A DNA stretch of 64,000 nucleotides from Terrimonas ginsenosidimutans (lineage in GTDB: Bacteria > Bacteroidota > Bacteroidia > Chitinophagales > Chitinophagaceae): NCBI RefSeq assembly GCF_022012415.1, contig NZ_JAKLTR010000022.1, positions 36,006 through 100,005 on the forward strand, read 5' to 3'. Below are positions 33,320 through 42,579 of this stretch, in pieces. Position 1 is the stretch's first letter; each line of letters starts with the position of its first letter. The translations under genes and the position numbers were made by a program. The notes beneath the pieces were generated by a model. The model searched no databases. It was not told the origin of the DNA and saw nothing but the letters and a program-made list of their open reading frames with translations.

Positions 33320-35746
33320 ATGAGAAAAATAATACTGTTATCGATTTTTTGCTGGAGCTGTGTTATCGGCCTTCAGGCCCAGCCCCAAACGGGTGGCGAG
33401 ATCCGCATTACTGTTGAATCTGCTGAAAAACAAGCAGTAGCGTTTGCTTCGGCGAGTTTGTTGCGGCCGGATTCCAGTATTGCTCAAACCCTGATAACGG
33501 ACAGTCTTGGCCGTGCTGCATTCACCAACCTGGCGCCTGCCAGCTATATTCTGAAGGTCAGCAGTATCAATTTTGAAACACATCACAGTGCATTGATAGA
33601 TCTTAGTTCGCGGCCTGAATTTCAGACCGTGATCACTTTACAACCTGCGGCCGGATTGATCGGCAACGTAACGGTCACCGCGAAAAAGCCGCTGGTGCAG
33701 TTCATGCCCGATAAAACGGTGATCAACGTGGAGGCAGGGATTACCAATGCAGGTGCTACTGTGATGGAAGTGCTGGAAAAATCGCCCGGCGTAACAGTTG
33801 ACCGTGACGGTAATGTTTCCCTGAAAGGCCGTTCAAATGTGCAGGTGATGATCGATGGAAAACTGACGCAGCTTTCCGGAAGTGATCTTCAGAATCTGCT
33901 TACCGGGATGAATGCCACACAGGTTGAAACGATCGAACTGATGGATAATCCGCCTGCAAAGTATGACGCGGCAGGAAATTCAGGGATCATCAATATCCGG
34001 TTGAAAAAAGTAAAACAGAAAGGGTTCAATGGTACGCTGACCGTTGCGCTTGGTCACGGTAAGCGGTATAAAAATAACAACAGCCTTATTCTGAACTATA
34101 GAAGTGGTGACTGGAATTATTTCTTTAACTATAGTGTGAATGCGAATAAATATTTGATGGATCTCTGGGCGATCCGTACCAACTATAATGCGAACGGAAC
34201 AATAGGGTCGGTGCTGGAACAACCGTACAATACACTGGGTACCGGCGTTACACATAATCTCCGCACGGGTGTTGATTATTCGATGAGCAGGAAGACTACT
34301 GTTGGCTTTGCGTTCACCGGTACATATCTTACGCGTAATAACAGCGGGCGGGCAAATGCTTCCTGGAAAAATGCCGCGGGAGTGACAGACTCTACGATTG
34401 TTACTACCAGTAATAGTTCCAGCCGGTTGAAACAAGGTGGGTTGAATGTCAATATGCGCCATTCCTTCAATTCAAAAGAAGAACTTGCCGCGGATGTTGA
34501 TCTGATTGGATATGATATTTACAACGATCAGCAATTTGAAAATCTTTCTTCGGTTGCGGGAAGTAAGCCGGATGCTTCACGTGGCAGCATACCTTCGGAT
34601 ATAAAGATCTTTTCTGCGAAGGCCGACTATTCCAAGCAATTCAGATCAGTGCTCTGGGAGGCTGGTTGGAAAACTTCGCGCGTGAATACGGACAACTTTG
34701 CCCGCTATGAATTTCTCGATGGGAATGTATGGAAAGACGATCTGGGCAAAAGCAATCACTTCCTTTACAAAGAAGATATCCATGCTCTTTATAGCAGCTT
34801 CAACCTGAAAAGCGGGCGCTGGAGTACACAGGGTGGGCTGCGGTATGAGTATACCAGCTACAAAGCCAAACAACTGGGCAACGCAGTAGTGAAGGACTCG
34901 TCCTTCAATCGCCGCTATCACAGTTTGTTTCCGACATTATTCGTCAGTTATGAGGCTGATTCAATCAACACTTTTACGTTCAGGGCAGGCCGACGGATCG
35001 ACCGGCCGGGTTTTCAGAAGCTGAATCCGTTTGTGTTCATCATCAATAAGTATACTTTCCAGCAGGGTAATCCTTATTTTCTGCCACAATACACCTGGAA
35101 TACAGAGATCTCTCACCAGTATAAGGACATTCTCTCAACCGGAGTGAGCTACAGTATTACGAATGATTATTTCTCACAGATCTTTCTCACTAATCCTGAC
35201 GGAACAATTGTGTATACGGAGGGCAACGTGGGTAAGATGCGCAATCTGGGAGTTTCGATGAGCATTCAGTTACCGGTCGCGTCATGGTGGTCCTTATCCG
35301 GTCAGGCTGTATTCAACCGAAAGATGATTGAAGGCACATTATGGAAAGAGTACAAGGCGACGATCAACCAGGGAACCTTTAGCATGAACAACCAGTTCCG
35401 GTTCAAAAAAGGATGGTCTGCCGAGCTGAGCGGGTTCCTTGTAACGCGCGCACAAAACGATCTGCAGGAAGTGCTGGATCCGACAGGGCAACTTGCTGCA
35501 GGAGTATCCAAACAGGTACTGAAAAACAAAGGAACACTTCGTTTGGTGGTGCGCGACATCTTCTACACGCAGGCAATGGCCGGATGGTCATACTTCGAAA
35601 AATCAATCGAATATTTCAAGCTCATGCGTGACACACGTGTTGCAACGCTTTCATTTACCTGGCGTTTCGGGAAAACCATGAAGCAAATGAAGCGGTCTTC
35701 CGGCAGTGCGCAGGAACTTATTGAACGCGCAGGTTCGGTCAACTAA
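33320..35746 (+). CDS. TonB-dependent-receptor-like outer-membrane beta-barrel protein
   Basis: An 808-residue outer-membrane protein: signal peptide 1-20 (IILLSIFCWSCVIGLQAQ), CarboxypepD_reg-like domain to about 105, plug-like domain (NAGATVMEVLEKSPGVTVDRDG, GRSNVQVMIDGK, DNPPAKYDAAGNSGIINI), then the barrel. Same architecture as 12182-14626 but clearly divergent in sequence. It ends with a basic, Ser-rich tail after the final strand (TLSFTWRFGKTMKQMKRSSG), which is unusual because many barrels end in an aromatic residue. Substrate unknown; no SusD or sigma/anti-sigma pair nearby. A DUF6526 gene follows after 153 bp. Confidence 0.85.
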   Translation: MRKIILLSIFCWSCVIGLQAQPQTGGEIRITVESAEKQAVAFASASLLRPDSSIAQTLITDSLGRAAFTNLAPASYILKVSSINFETHHSALIDLSSRPEFQTVITLQPAAGLIGNVTVTAKKPLVQFMPDKTVINVEAGITNAGATVMEVLEKSPGVTVDRDGNVSLKGRSNVQVMIDGKLTQLSGSDLQNLLTGMNATQVETIELMDNPPAKYDAAGNSGIINIRLKKVKQKGFNGTLTVALGHGKRYKNNNSLILNYRSGDWNYFFNYSVNANKYLMDLWAIRTNYNANGTIGSVLEQPYNTLGTGVTHNLRTGVDYSMSRKTTVGFAFTGTYLTRNNSGRANASWKNAAGVTDSTIVTTSNSSSRLKQGGLNVNMRHSFNSKEELAADVDLIGYDIYNDQQFENLSSVAGSKPDASRGSIPSDIKIFSAKADYSKQFRSVLWEAGWKTSRVNTDNFARYEFLDGNVWKDDLGKSNHFLYKEDIHALYSSFNLKSGRWSTQGGLRYEYTSYKAKQLGNAVVKDSSFNRRYHSLFPTLFVSYEADSINTFTFRAGRRIDRPGFQKLNPFVFIINKYTFQQGNPYFLPQYTWNTEISHQYKDILSTGVSYSITNDYFSQIFLTNPDGTIVYTEGNVGKMRNLGVSMSIQLPVASWWSLSGQAVFNRKMIEGTLWKEYKATINQGTFSMNNQFRFKKGWSAELSGFLVTRAQNDLQEVLDPTGQLAAGVSKQVLKNKGTLRLVVRDIFYTQAMAGWSYFEKSIEYFKLMRDTRVATLSFTWRFGKTMKQMKRSSGSAQELIERAGSVN

Positions 35747-35899
35747 AACTTTTCACACTTTTATCTCTTTCCATCTTCCAACGGTGCTCTTTACCGGTCA
35801 GGCGGAAGAGGTCCTGTGCAGGCGCGTGGCTACAGACCATACAGGGATGGTCTTAAGGATAAGAAGGCTGATCTCGATCGCTCTTCTTAACTTCCATGT

Positions 35900-36340
35900 A
35901 TGAAAGAGCAAAGCTATTCCAACCATGTAAGGTACTATGTACCGCACCATTTCGTTTTTTATCCCTTGTCGCTGGCATTGCTGATCATAGCAGTGAAAGC
36001 AGCTTTTACAAGCGGGGCAGACTCCTCATTACTGTGGTGGGTAATATCAGGTATCATCGTACTGCTGATCTGGGTGTCTTTTATGATGCGCCAGCATTAT
36101 GGGCTGATCAACCAGAACAGGACCGTGCGGCTTGAATTGCGGTTCCGTTACTATACACTTACGCAGAAAAGGCTTGAGTTGCTGGAAGACAGGTTAAGCT
36201 TCGGGCAGCTGGCTGCGCTCAGGTTTGCATCAGATGAGGAGCTGCCGGGCCTTGTTGACCGCGCTCTGGCAGAACAACTATCCCCCGGCGAGATCAAAAA
36301 GCAGATCCGATCATGGAAGCCTGACCATATGCGCGTGTAG
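35900..36340 (+). CDS. DUF6526-family membrane protein
   Basis: A 146-residue protein with the DUF6526 pattern: MKEQSYSNHVRYYVPHHFVF (1-20) then two membrane helices (LALLIIAVKAAF and LLWWVISGIIVLLIWVSFMM) and a charged cytosolic helix region (RLELRFRYYTLTQKRLELLE, LPGLVDRALAEQLSPGEIKK). Function unknown; widespread in Bacteroidota. An overlapping ATG at 35896 is in another frame and is not used. The adjacent SDR begins 62 bp downstream, so cotranscription is possible. Confidence 0.8.
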   Translation: MKEQSYSNHVRYYVPHHFVFYPLSLALLIIAVKAAFTSGADSSLLWWVISGIIVLLIWVSFMMRQHYGLINQNRTVRLELRFRYYTLTQKRLELLEDRLSFGQLAALRFASDEELPGLVDRALAEQLSPGEIKKQIRSWKPDHMRV

Positions 36341-36402
36341 CGGAAAACATTCCGGAGATATTCTTGTTACTATATCTATTCATATAACAAAACTGTAGCA
36401 TT

Positions 36403-37197
36403 ATGGATCTGCAATTGAAAGGCAAAACGGCATTTGTGTCCGGATCAACCCAGGGTATCGGTTTTGCCATCGCGAGGCAATTATTACAGGAAGGTGTGTC
36501 GGTCATGATCAATGGGCGAAACCCGCAAAAGGTGAATGAGGCTGTCGACAAGCTTAAAACCCTCGTGCCATCGGGTGATGTGAAGGGATTAGCCGCCGAT
36601 TTTTCCAAGGTAACGCAGATCAACGATCTTCTTCACGAGGTCAGGGATGTGGATATACTCATCAACAATGCAGGCATATTTGAACCAGTGCCATTCGTTG
36701 AGATCACTGATGAAAAATGGTTCGAGATGTTTGAAGTGAATGTAATGAGTGGAGTGAGGCTTGCGCGTGAAGTTTTTCCTAAAATGTTATCCCGCAACTG
36801 GGGAAGGATCATCTTTATTTCCAGTGAGTCCGCAGTGCAGATCCCGGAAGAAATGATCCATTATGGAATGAGCAAAACAGCGCAACTGGCGATAGCCCGT
36901 GGTTTGGCTGAACTTACAAAAGGAACAGGAGTTACCGTAAACAGCGTACTGCCCGGTCCTACGGAATCGGAAGGAGTGAAAGAGTTTGTAAAACAACTTG
37001 CCGCTTCACAGCATAAAACATTTGAAGAAGCAGAGAAAGATTTTTTCGAAACGGCGCGGCCAAGTTCACTGCTCAGACGCTTTTCTTCTGTAGATGAAGT
37101 GGCGAGCATGGTCACCTATATTTCCAGCCCACTGGCGTCTGCCACAAATGGTGCTGCGCTCAGAGTGGATGGTGGAGTGGTGAGAGGGATTTTGTAG
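36403..37197 (+). CDS. SDR-family NAD(P)-dependent oxidoreductase
   Basis: Classical SDR of 264 residues. Cofactor motif SGSTQGIG (14-21), NGRNPQK suggesting NADP, NNAGIFEP at strand 4, catalytic Ser (ISSES), and YGMSK Tyr/Lys pair near 156-160, followed by LPGPTESEG and a C-terminal VDGGVVRGIL. It resembles FabG-like or 3-oxoacyl-reductase paralogues of unknown substrate. It is preceded by the DUF6526 gene and followed by a GGGAGGTTT-word spacer before the convergent YccF gene. Confidence 0.9.
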   Translation: MDLQLKGKTAFVSGSTQGIGFAIARQLLQEGVSVMINGRNPQKVNEAVDKLKTLVPSGDVKGLAADFSKVTQINDLLHEVRDVDILINNAGIFEPVPFVEITDEKWFEMFEVNVMSGVRLAREVFPKMLSRNWGRIIFISSESAVQIPEEMIHYGMSKTAQLAIARGLAELTKGTGVTVNSVLPGPTESEGVKEFVKQLAASQHKTFEEAEKDFFETARPSSLLRRFSSVDEVASMVTYISSPLASATNGAALRVDGGVVRGIL

Positions 37198-37345
37198 GGA
37201 GGCGGTAGGGACTGGGAGTTTGGTAGGTTTGGGAGGTTATAAAGGTGTCAGGGACGTAAAGTTGGATTGATGTTTCGGCGGCAGAAAAGTTTAGTAGTCT
37301 AAAAGCTCCGAAACCTATGGGACCTGTAAAACCTCCCAAGCTCTA
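37198..37345. repeat. Intergenic GGGAGGTTTGG / CCTCCCAA word repeat
   Basis: Left words GGGAGTTTGG, AGGTTTGGGAGG (37215-37240) face right words AAACCT, AAAACCTCCC (37310-37341) in inverted order between convergent genes. The pairing is imperfect. The same lexicon in one orientation appears at 50560-50622. Confidence 0.5.
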
Positions 37346-37362
37346 AACTTATGAAACCCCAA

Positions 37363-37737
37363 CTAATCCCACACCATTCTCTTCCCAAATGGCATCAGCG
37401 AGATCTCTATTAGTTTGAAGTGTTGTCTTCCCCAGGGGAGGCCAATGACGGTCAGAGAAAGGAGAAATCCCATTACAAGATGAACGAGGGCTGTATACCA
37501 TCCGCCGCAAAGTATCCAGATGATATTGCAGAACATGCCGAGACAGCCTGCATCGCTGGAGTCGCTGACCACTTTTTTCCCAAAAGGGAAAAGGACGATC
37601 CCCGCCATTTTGAAACATTGAAGTCCCCATGGAAGCCCAACGAAAGTGAGGCATAACACGATTCCTCCCACAAAATATCCGACAGCCGCAAAAAAGCCAC
37701 CAAAGATCAGCCAGATAAGATTCCCCAATAAATTCAT
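37363..37737 (-). CDS. YccF-domain inner-membrane protein
   Basis: A 124-residue protein with two YccF repeats: LIWLIFGGFFAAVGYFVGGIVLCLTFVGLPWG (residues 7-38) and IIWILCGGWYTALVHLVMGFLLSLTVIGLPWG (about 73-104). Each ends in the hallmark GLPWG followed by FK and PFGK, so the duplication is obvious. Membrane protein of unknown function. ATG at 37737. A longer frame on the same strand shifted by one base to 37870 overlaps it, but lacks family sequence. Confidence 0.9.
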   Translation of the reverse strand: MNLLGNLIWLIFGGFFAAVGYFVGGIVLCLTFVGLPWGLQCFKMAGIVLFPFGKKVVSDSSDAGCLGMFCNIIWILCGGWYTALVHLVMGFLLSLTVIGLPWGRQHFKLIEISLMPFGKRMVWD

Positions 37738-37911
37738 AGCCTTGTTTAAGACATAAAGATACTACGGTATGATCTATCCGCAGTTTTCGTTTAAATGAAG
37801 GGTTGCCACACTTCGGAACCCTTAAATCACGCATCAGCCGTTTCTCATCTTTTGGCAGTAACAAAATCATGATCCCGTTCGTTTGACCCGAAAACCGAAG
37901 TTTATCTAATC

Positions 37912-39273
37912 ATGAGAAAAACATTGCTGATGATTTCAGCGTTTTTATTTGTAACGCTGACCGCTGTCTGTCAAACCGCAGAAAAGTTCAGCCCGGTGGC
38001 TCTTCACCAGGATCTGGCCTACCTGAAACAACAACTTTTCGATGTTCATGCAGATCCGTTCACGGAGATCTCAAGGAAAGATTATGCAAAGCTTTTTGAG
38101 AAAGCAGATCAGTCGATCAAGGAACCCATGACAGCCCTGGAATTTTACCAGTTGATACGGCCGATGGTAGCAAATCTTTCGGATGAGCACGCGCAGATCA
38201 ATTTGCCGAAGGAACTCTACACTTACAATGACCGGTCAGTATTTCTCCCTTTTACCTTAAAGAAATCGGGAGCGGGGTTCGTTATAGATACCGTTTTGTC
38301 TGTAAGCAGCGGATTGAAAGCAAATGATGCCATCACCGCCATCAACGGGATAAAGGTGAAAGAACTGGTAGCACGGGCGGCTGAATACACTACAGGATAT
38401 CCGGATCAGCGGCAGCGGAACGCCCTTAAGCAATTCGGTTATTTGTATTCCATAAGTGGAAAGTTGAAAGAGGAGTTCAGGGTTGAATCCGCGGGGCGAT
38501 CAATAACAGTGACCGGCATCCGTTATATGTCCTGGGAGAATTATCTTAAGTCGATTTTTGGCGGAACTGTCAGCTGCGATCAGTTATTATCTTACCGGAA
38601 GATCAGTGAAACAGGCTACATCAACGCCTGCTCATTCGGCGCACGGGGAAAGGCTGCTTTTACCGCGTATGAGCGTGCCGCGGATAGTCTTTTCCTTCTT
38701 GCAAAGAAGGATGGTGTAAAACGGATCGTGATCGATGTAAGCCGCAATACGGGCGGGAATTCCGCACTTGGCGATTTCCTGATCAGGCAGTTTTACAAGG
38801 GTGAATATCTTTCCTACAGGATGAGCTGGCGCCGCAGCAATGAATATCTCGACCTTATTAAAAGCTGGGGAATAAAGAATGAAGATTATGAGAAACTGAA
38901 CCCGGGTGAAGTCATGCATTCAGGTCCGGATACACCGTGGATGCAAGGTGTAAAAGATCCATTTAAGGGTAAAGTGTACATCATGATCGGTAGCGGAACT
39001 TTCTCCAGCGCGATCATATTTGCGACCATCATCAAAGACAGCAAGCTCGCTCAACTTATAGGGGAAGAGCCATTGGAAGGACATCCTACCCACTTCGGGG
39101 AAATGTATGGAACAGCATTGCCCAATACAAAACTGGCAGTGAGCTTTGGCGTGAAAGAATGGATCAGACCACTGGGCAAAGATGCAGGAAACAGGTTAAC
39201 GCCGGACATCTTCATTCCGCTTGACCGGGCCATAGAAGACGTGATCAGGGACCTGGAGAAAAGCCATCCGTGA
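37912..39273 (+). CDS. S41-family peptidase (C-terminal-processing-like), exported
   Basis: A 453-residue serine protease-like protein. Signal peptide 1-20 (MRKTLLMISAFLFVTLTAVC), a helical N-terminal domain, PDZ-like segment (SSGLKANDAITAINGIKV, residues 140-157), and the peptidase S41 core with the substrate-strand IVIDVSRNTGGNS and the catalytic-serine segment IGSGTFSSA (Ser365 or Ser366). This is the type of S41 protein common in Bacteroidota with variable N-terminal domains. Likely periplasmic. It is a single gene that ends 83 bp before a terminator shared with the convergent nuclease-like gene. Confidence 0.88.
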   Translation: MRKTLLMISAFLFVTLTAVCQTAEKFSPVALHQDLAYLKQQLFDVHADPFTEISRKDYAKLFEKADQSIKEPMTALEFYQLIRPMVANLSDEHAQINLPKELYTYNDRSVFLPFTLKKSGAGFVIDTVLSVSSGLKANDAITAINGIKVKELVARAAEYTTGYPDQRQRNALKQFGYLYSISGKLKEEFRVESAGRSITVTGIRYMSWENYLKSIFGGTVSCDQLLSYRKISETGYINACSFGARGKAAFTAYERAADSLFLLAKKDGVKRIVIDVSRNTGGNSALGDFLIRQFYKGEYLSYRMSWRRSNEYLDLIKSWGIKNEDYEKLNPGEVMHSGPDTPWMQGVKDPFKGKVYIMIGSGTFSSAIIFATIIKDSKLAQLIGEEPLEGHPTHFGEMYGTALPNTKLAVSFGVKEWIRPLGKDAGNRLTPDIFIPLDRAIEDVIRDLEKSHP

Positions 39274-39356
39274 TCCTCTTCCGGTACTAATCAGCTTAAC
39301 TCAGACTTGCATAGAGTGATGTAACGGACGTAAAAGACCTCAAAGAACGAGATGAA

Positions 39357-39397
39357 ACACAAAGGCCGGTCGTTGAAGACTGGCCTTTGTGTTTTTA
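39357..39397 (+). terminator. Terminator between convergent genes
   Basis: Stem of 15 bp with one mismatch (39357-39371 with 39378-39392), 6-base loop, then TTTTT on the plus strand. Flanking words (GTAACG, CAAAG) are imperfectly inverted as well, like a weak member of the CGCAAAGG family. Confidence 0.85.
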
Positions 39398-39456
39398 TCT
39401 TTTGTATTTCGTTGCGGTCCTTTGCGTTACTGCTATGCCGATCAACCCTTCATAGC

Positions 39457-39921
39457 TTAACAATGGTAATATGACCTGGGTTGACAACTTACCTGTAAAA
39501 ATTCTTCGATAAATGATACTGCATCATCCTGGTCATACGCCACCAGCGCATTTGGGATCTGCAGGGTATAATAACCTTTTTCAAAAGAGTAGTAACGGCG
39601 TTTCAGTTCATCTATCGCTTTTGCACGGTTGTAAGACGTTTGAGGTTTGTCTACTTCGATATTGACCTTTGCATTCACGATCGCAATGTCAATGGAATTC
39701 TGACTGTCGTCTTTTTCCAGTTCAACAGCTATTCCTCTTTTCTTCAATAGAAAATAAAGCTTTACTGTTTCGCGGGATGTTTGTTCGAGTTTTGTTTTCA
39801 GATCATGCTGGCAGGGAGTACAAAGCGGGTGACCAAGCCGGTTAACAGAAAGATGGATCTCCGGAGCGGTCAATGCTTCATTACAATTGAGGCATAGGTG
39901 GGGCACATGAGTGTTTCTCAT
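39457..39921 (-). CDS. Zinc-ribbon protein with DUF559/Vsr-like nuclease-type core
   Basis: A 154-residue protein. The N-terminus has a four-cysteine zinc ribbon (Cys10, Cys13, Cys34, Cys37; CLNC and CTPC). The C-terminal half reads IDIAIVNAKVNIEVDKPQ (77-94) then AIDELKRRYYSFEKGYYTLQIPNALV, which matches the order of DUF559/Vsr-like PD-(D/E)xK folds: Asp78, Glu89, Asp91 plus a Gln as in IEVDGxQH. That suggests a small nuclease or a degenerate relative that binds DNA via the zinc ribbon. I know no described function. Convergent with the S41 gene, divergent from the small secreted protein. Confidence 0.65.
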   Translation of the reverse strand: MRNTHVPHLCLNCNEALTAPEIHLSVNRLGHPLCTPCQHDLKTKLEQTSRETVKLYFLLKKRGIAVELEKDDSQNSIDIAIVNAKVNIEVDKPQTSYNRAKAIDELKRRYYSFEKGYYTLQIPNALVAYDQDDAVSFIEEFLQVSCQPRSYYHC

Positions 39922-40023
39922 AGTTAATGGATATTGGCTTGTTAATAAAAACTTACAGTTCCGGCTACCGGTATGCTGTTCTGTGTAAAGTAGAGAACAA
40001 TCGCATCATTTCCAAAAGCAGTC

Positions 40024-40278
40024 ATGAAAAAAATTATTGTGTTACCATTGTTTTTGTTGACAATCTGTGCATTTGGGCAAAAGAAGGCCGATCAGGTCGC
40101 CACCAGGCCGGTTTGCCCGGTCTGCAAAACCAGTAAGAACTCCATTCCGATACTTTATGGGCGTCCTGCGGCGATCGCGGTTCGGCGTGCGGAGAAAGGC
40201 GAGTTGAGGCTTGGCGGTTGCGTGATCAATCCGGATTCTCCGAGGCACTATTGCAAAAAAGATCATCGGTCTTACTAA
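40024..40278 (+). CDS. Small secreted cysteine-containing protein, unknown function
   Basis: An 84-residue protein: signal peptide 1-18 (IIVLPLFLLTICAFG), then CPVCKTSKNSIPILYGRPAA (31-50) and a second pair of cysteines (GGCVINPDSPRHYCKK). The CxxC plus C-x10-C layout suggests metal or disulfide binding. I do not recognise a family. ATG at 40024. Divergent from the zinc-ribbon protein, followed by a VOC protein 98 bp later. Confidence 0.6.
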   Translation: MKKIIVLPLFLLTICAFGQKKADQVATRPVCPVCKTSKNSIPILYGRPAAIAVRRAEKGELRLGGCVINPDSPRHYCKKDHRSY

Positions 40279-40376
40279 AGCGTGCGTCGTTGCTTTCTGA
40301 AGGAGAAGATGTGTTCAGGAAAATCCTTCTTCGAAGGATCTTGGGTATGGTTTATGAATGAACATCGAAAAAGACT

Positions 40377-40829
40377 ATGTCAGTACCATACAAACCGCAG
40401 GGTTTTCATAACGTCACTGCCTGTACCCGTGTAGAAGATGCGCCTGGTTGCGTTGCATTTCTCAAAAAAGTATTTGGAGCAATAGATGAAGGGGAAGAAC
40501 TGAGAAATATAAAGCGGGAAGATGGCAGTTTTCATGTGGCAGAGATCAAGATCGGCGATACTATCATTATGGTCTTCCAGGCAAATCAGCAATGGCAGGC
40601 ACAGCCGTTTTCTGTATACCTCTATGTGGAGGATTGTGATAAAGTATTCCGCGAAGCGATAGAAGCCGGAGCCATGTCATTAATGGAACCTGCGGACATG
40701 TTTTACGGTGACCGCAACGGGGGAGTTCGCGATGCATGGGGCAATGAATGGTGGATCGCCACGCACGTAGAAGATGTTTCAGCCGAAGAACTGGCGAGAA
40801 GAGAGATGGAAGCGATGGATAATCGTTGA
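40377..40829 (+). CDS. VOC-superfamily protein (PhnB/glyoxalase-like)
   Basis: A 150-residue vicinal-oxygen-chelate fold protein. Segments: VTACTRVEDAPGCVAFLKKVFGA (13-35) forms the first beta-alpha-beta unit, HVAEIKIGDTIIMV the next strand pair, and VYLYVEDCDKVFREAIEAGA plus YGDRNGGVRDAWGNEWWIATH (about 110-130) the PhnB-like second half, with YGDR...D.WGN.W hallmark residues. PhnB-like proteins lack the glyoxalase active-site set; function is unknown. It ends with an acidic helix (VSAEELARREME). It stands alone upstream of the AI-2E-type permease. Confidence 0.85.
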   Translation: MSVPYKPQGFHNVTACTRVEDAPGCVAFLKKVFGAIDEGEELRNIKREDGSFHVAEIKIGDTIIMVFQANQQWQAQPFSVYLYVEDCDKVFREAIEAGAMSLMEPADMFYGDRNGGVRDAWGNEWWIATHVEDVSAEELARREMEAMDNR

Positions 40830-40944
40830 ATACCAAAATAAAAAGGCGGCCGGTGCTTTTTAGGATTCTGCGCGCGAAGGTTCATCCAGGCGTCAGCATA
40901 AACTTGGTACAGTTTTACTTCCCAAAGTAGAAACACTGCTACAC

Positions 40945-42054
40945 ATGACCAGCCAGCAAGCACCGCCATTCTACATTAAATTCTCACTGAACCTTCTCAC
41001 TATTATTCTTCTGGGAGGGTTGATCTTTATCGGCCAGGACATCCTGATGCCATTATTCTTTGCCATCGTTCTGGCCATTTTATTATTACCGGTGAATAAC
41101 CGTCTTCTGCGCTGGGGTATTCCGAAAGTACCGGCAATGTTACTGGCTATTTTGCTGGCGCTGCTCGTAATTGGCGGCATTATTTATTTCCTTTCCTCCC
41201 AGATCGCAGTGTTTGTGAAAGACCTTCCTGCGATCAAACAGCATTTTAACGATCATCTGCATACCGTTCAGAAATGGATCAGTGATACCTTCCACTTCAG
41301 CTATAAGGAGCAGGATAAAGCTGTGAAGGACGCTACAAGCGGATTGAAAGACTCAGGCAGCAGTGTGGTAGGAACTACCCTTATTTCAGCAGCGTCGGCA
41401 TTGCTCATGGTGATTTTATTGCCTATCTATACTTTTCTGATCATGTACTACCGCGGGCTGATCCGGAAATTTTTCCTGGACATCTTTGGAGACCGCCACC
41501 GGTCGAGCGTAGAGGAAGTGATGGCGGAATCAAAGACCATCGTCCAGGGCTATATGGTGGGATTGCTGATCGAGATGGGGATCGTGGCGGCGCTGAATGC
41601 GGCAGGATTCTTCATTATCGGCATTAAATACGCGATCTTCCTGGCTGTGCTGGCTGCGATCTTAAACATGATCCCGTATGTAGGAATGCTGGTGGCAACG
41701 GTTTTATGCATGGTGATCACCCTCACCAGCGCTACGCAGATCGCAGATATCCTCTGGGTCGGTCTTATCCTGATCGTGGTACAATTCATCGATAACAATT
41801 TCCTGATGCCCTATGTTGTGAGCAGTAAGGTAAGAATCAATGCGTTAGTGAGCATTATCGGGGTGCTCATAGGAGGGGCGCTGGCCGGCGTTTCGGGAAT
41901 GTTCCTTTCAATCCCCGGCATAGCCATTATGAAGGCTATTTTCGATCGTGTCGATGACTTGAAGCCCTGGGGAATGCTGATGGGTGACGATCTGACGATG
42001 CTGAATAAAAGGAAAAGGAAGATGATCGAGAAAGGGAAGGACAGTGGAAAGTAA
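40945..42054 (+). CDS. AI-2E/PerM-family transporter
   Basis: A polytopic membrane protein of 369 residues of the AI-2E (PerM/TqsA-type) family. Paired N-terminal helices (LLTIILLGGLIFIGQDILMPLFFAIVLAILLLP), a cytosolic or periplasmic helical stretch (about 100-150), then helices with the family signature at IVQGYMVGLLIEMGIVAALNAAGFFIIGI, YAIFLAVLAAILNMIPYVG (about 230-250) and DNNFLMPYVVSSKVRINAL. The substrate of most members is unknown, and AI-2 export should not be assumed. It stands alone upstream of rpmB; a word-type A/T-rich repeat follows (42055-42143). Confidence 0.88.
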   Translation: MTSQQAPPFYIKFSLNLLTIILLGGLIFIGQDILMPLFFAIVLAILLLPVNNRLLRWGIPKVPAMLLAILLALLVIGGIIYFLSSQIAVFVKDLPAIKQHFNDHLHTVQKWISDTFHFSYKEQDKAVKDATSGLKDSGSSVVGTTLISAASALLMVILLPIYTFLIMYYRGLIRKFFLDIFGDRHRSSVEEVMAESKTIVQGYMVGLLIEMGIVAALNAAGFFIIGIKYAIFLAVLAAILNMIPYVGMLVATVLCMVITLTSATQIADILWVGLILIVVQFIDNNFLMPYVVSSKVRINALVSIIGVLIGGALAGVSGMFLSIPGIAIMKAIFDRVDDLKPWGMLMGDDLTMLNKRKRKMIEKGKDSGK

Positions 42055-42236
42055 AAATTCAAAAGTAAAGATTAAAAATACTATTCATTAATTATTAACG
42101 TTTTACAAAATAATCCAGGGCCATTTTATTATTTATTTTTGACTTTCTACTGCACTTGTACACAGGTGTTGGTAACTTAGGGCGGCCAAAAACTGATTTT
42201 TTTCAAATTCTCCTTATTATTCTCACCGTTAATCAC

Positions 42237-42244
42237 TACCTTTG
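42237..42244 (+). promoter_or_regulatory. -7 element of the rpmB operon
   Basis: TACCTTTG, an exact TAnnTTTG, 22 bp upstream of the rpmB ATG. No clear -33 TTTG at the proper distance. Confidence 0.5.
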
Positions 42245-42265
42245 CCGTCCTAAATTTCGAATGTC

Positions 42266-42502
42266 ATGGCAAGAGTATGTCAGGTTACAGGTAAAACGCC
42301 GATCGGTGGGCACAAAGTGTCTCACTCTAATATTAAGACCAAACGTCGTTTTCTGCCTAATTTGCAGAAAAAGAAATTCTACCTTGTAGAAGAAGACAAA
42401 TGGATAACGCTGAAACTTTCTACGGACGCACTGCGTACGATCAATAAGAATGGTTTGTACAGCGTAGTGAAAGAACTGAGAGCGCAGGGAGAAAAAATCT
42501 AA
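42266..42502 (+). CDS. rpmB: Large-subunit ribosomal protein bL28
   Basis: bL28, 78 residues: [21 protein letters not shown] opening, [15 protein letters not shown] middle and a [21 protein letters not shown] end are all standard. It heads rpmB-rpmG-DUF4295 with an exact -7 box 22 bp upstream; the ATG at 42266 is used, the overlapping ATG at 42261 is out of frame. rpmG follows 77 bp later. Part of the 50S subunit. bL28 and bL33 genes adjoin in most bacteria. Confidence 0.97.
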   Translation: MARVCQVTGKTPIGGHKVSHSNIKTKRRFLPNLQKKKFYLVEEDKWITLKLSTDALRTINKNGLYSVVKELRAQGEKI

Positions 42503-42579
42503 TCCGGTTAAAGGTTGGTGAATAGTAACCGGTAGATGCTGCCTGTTATGACGCGCCGCAAAAGCAATAAATAAATACA

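Noticed and set aside
37349..37870. Longer minus-strand frame overlapping the YccF gene
   Set aside because: Out of frame with the clear YccF repeats (GLPWG); the longer protein has no family features.
40945..42054. Quorum-sensing (AI-2) exporter role
   Set aside because: The family name is historical; most members have no shown AI-2 activity, and nothing else in the window relates to AI-2.
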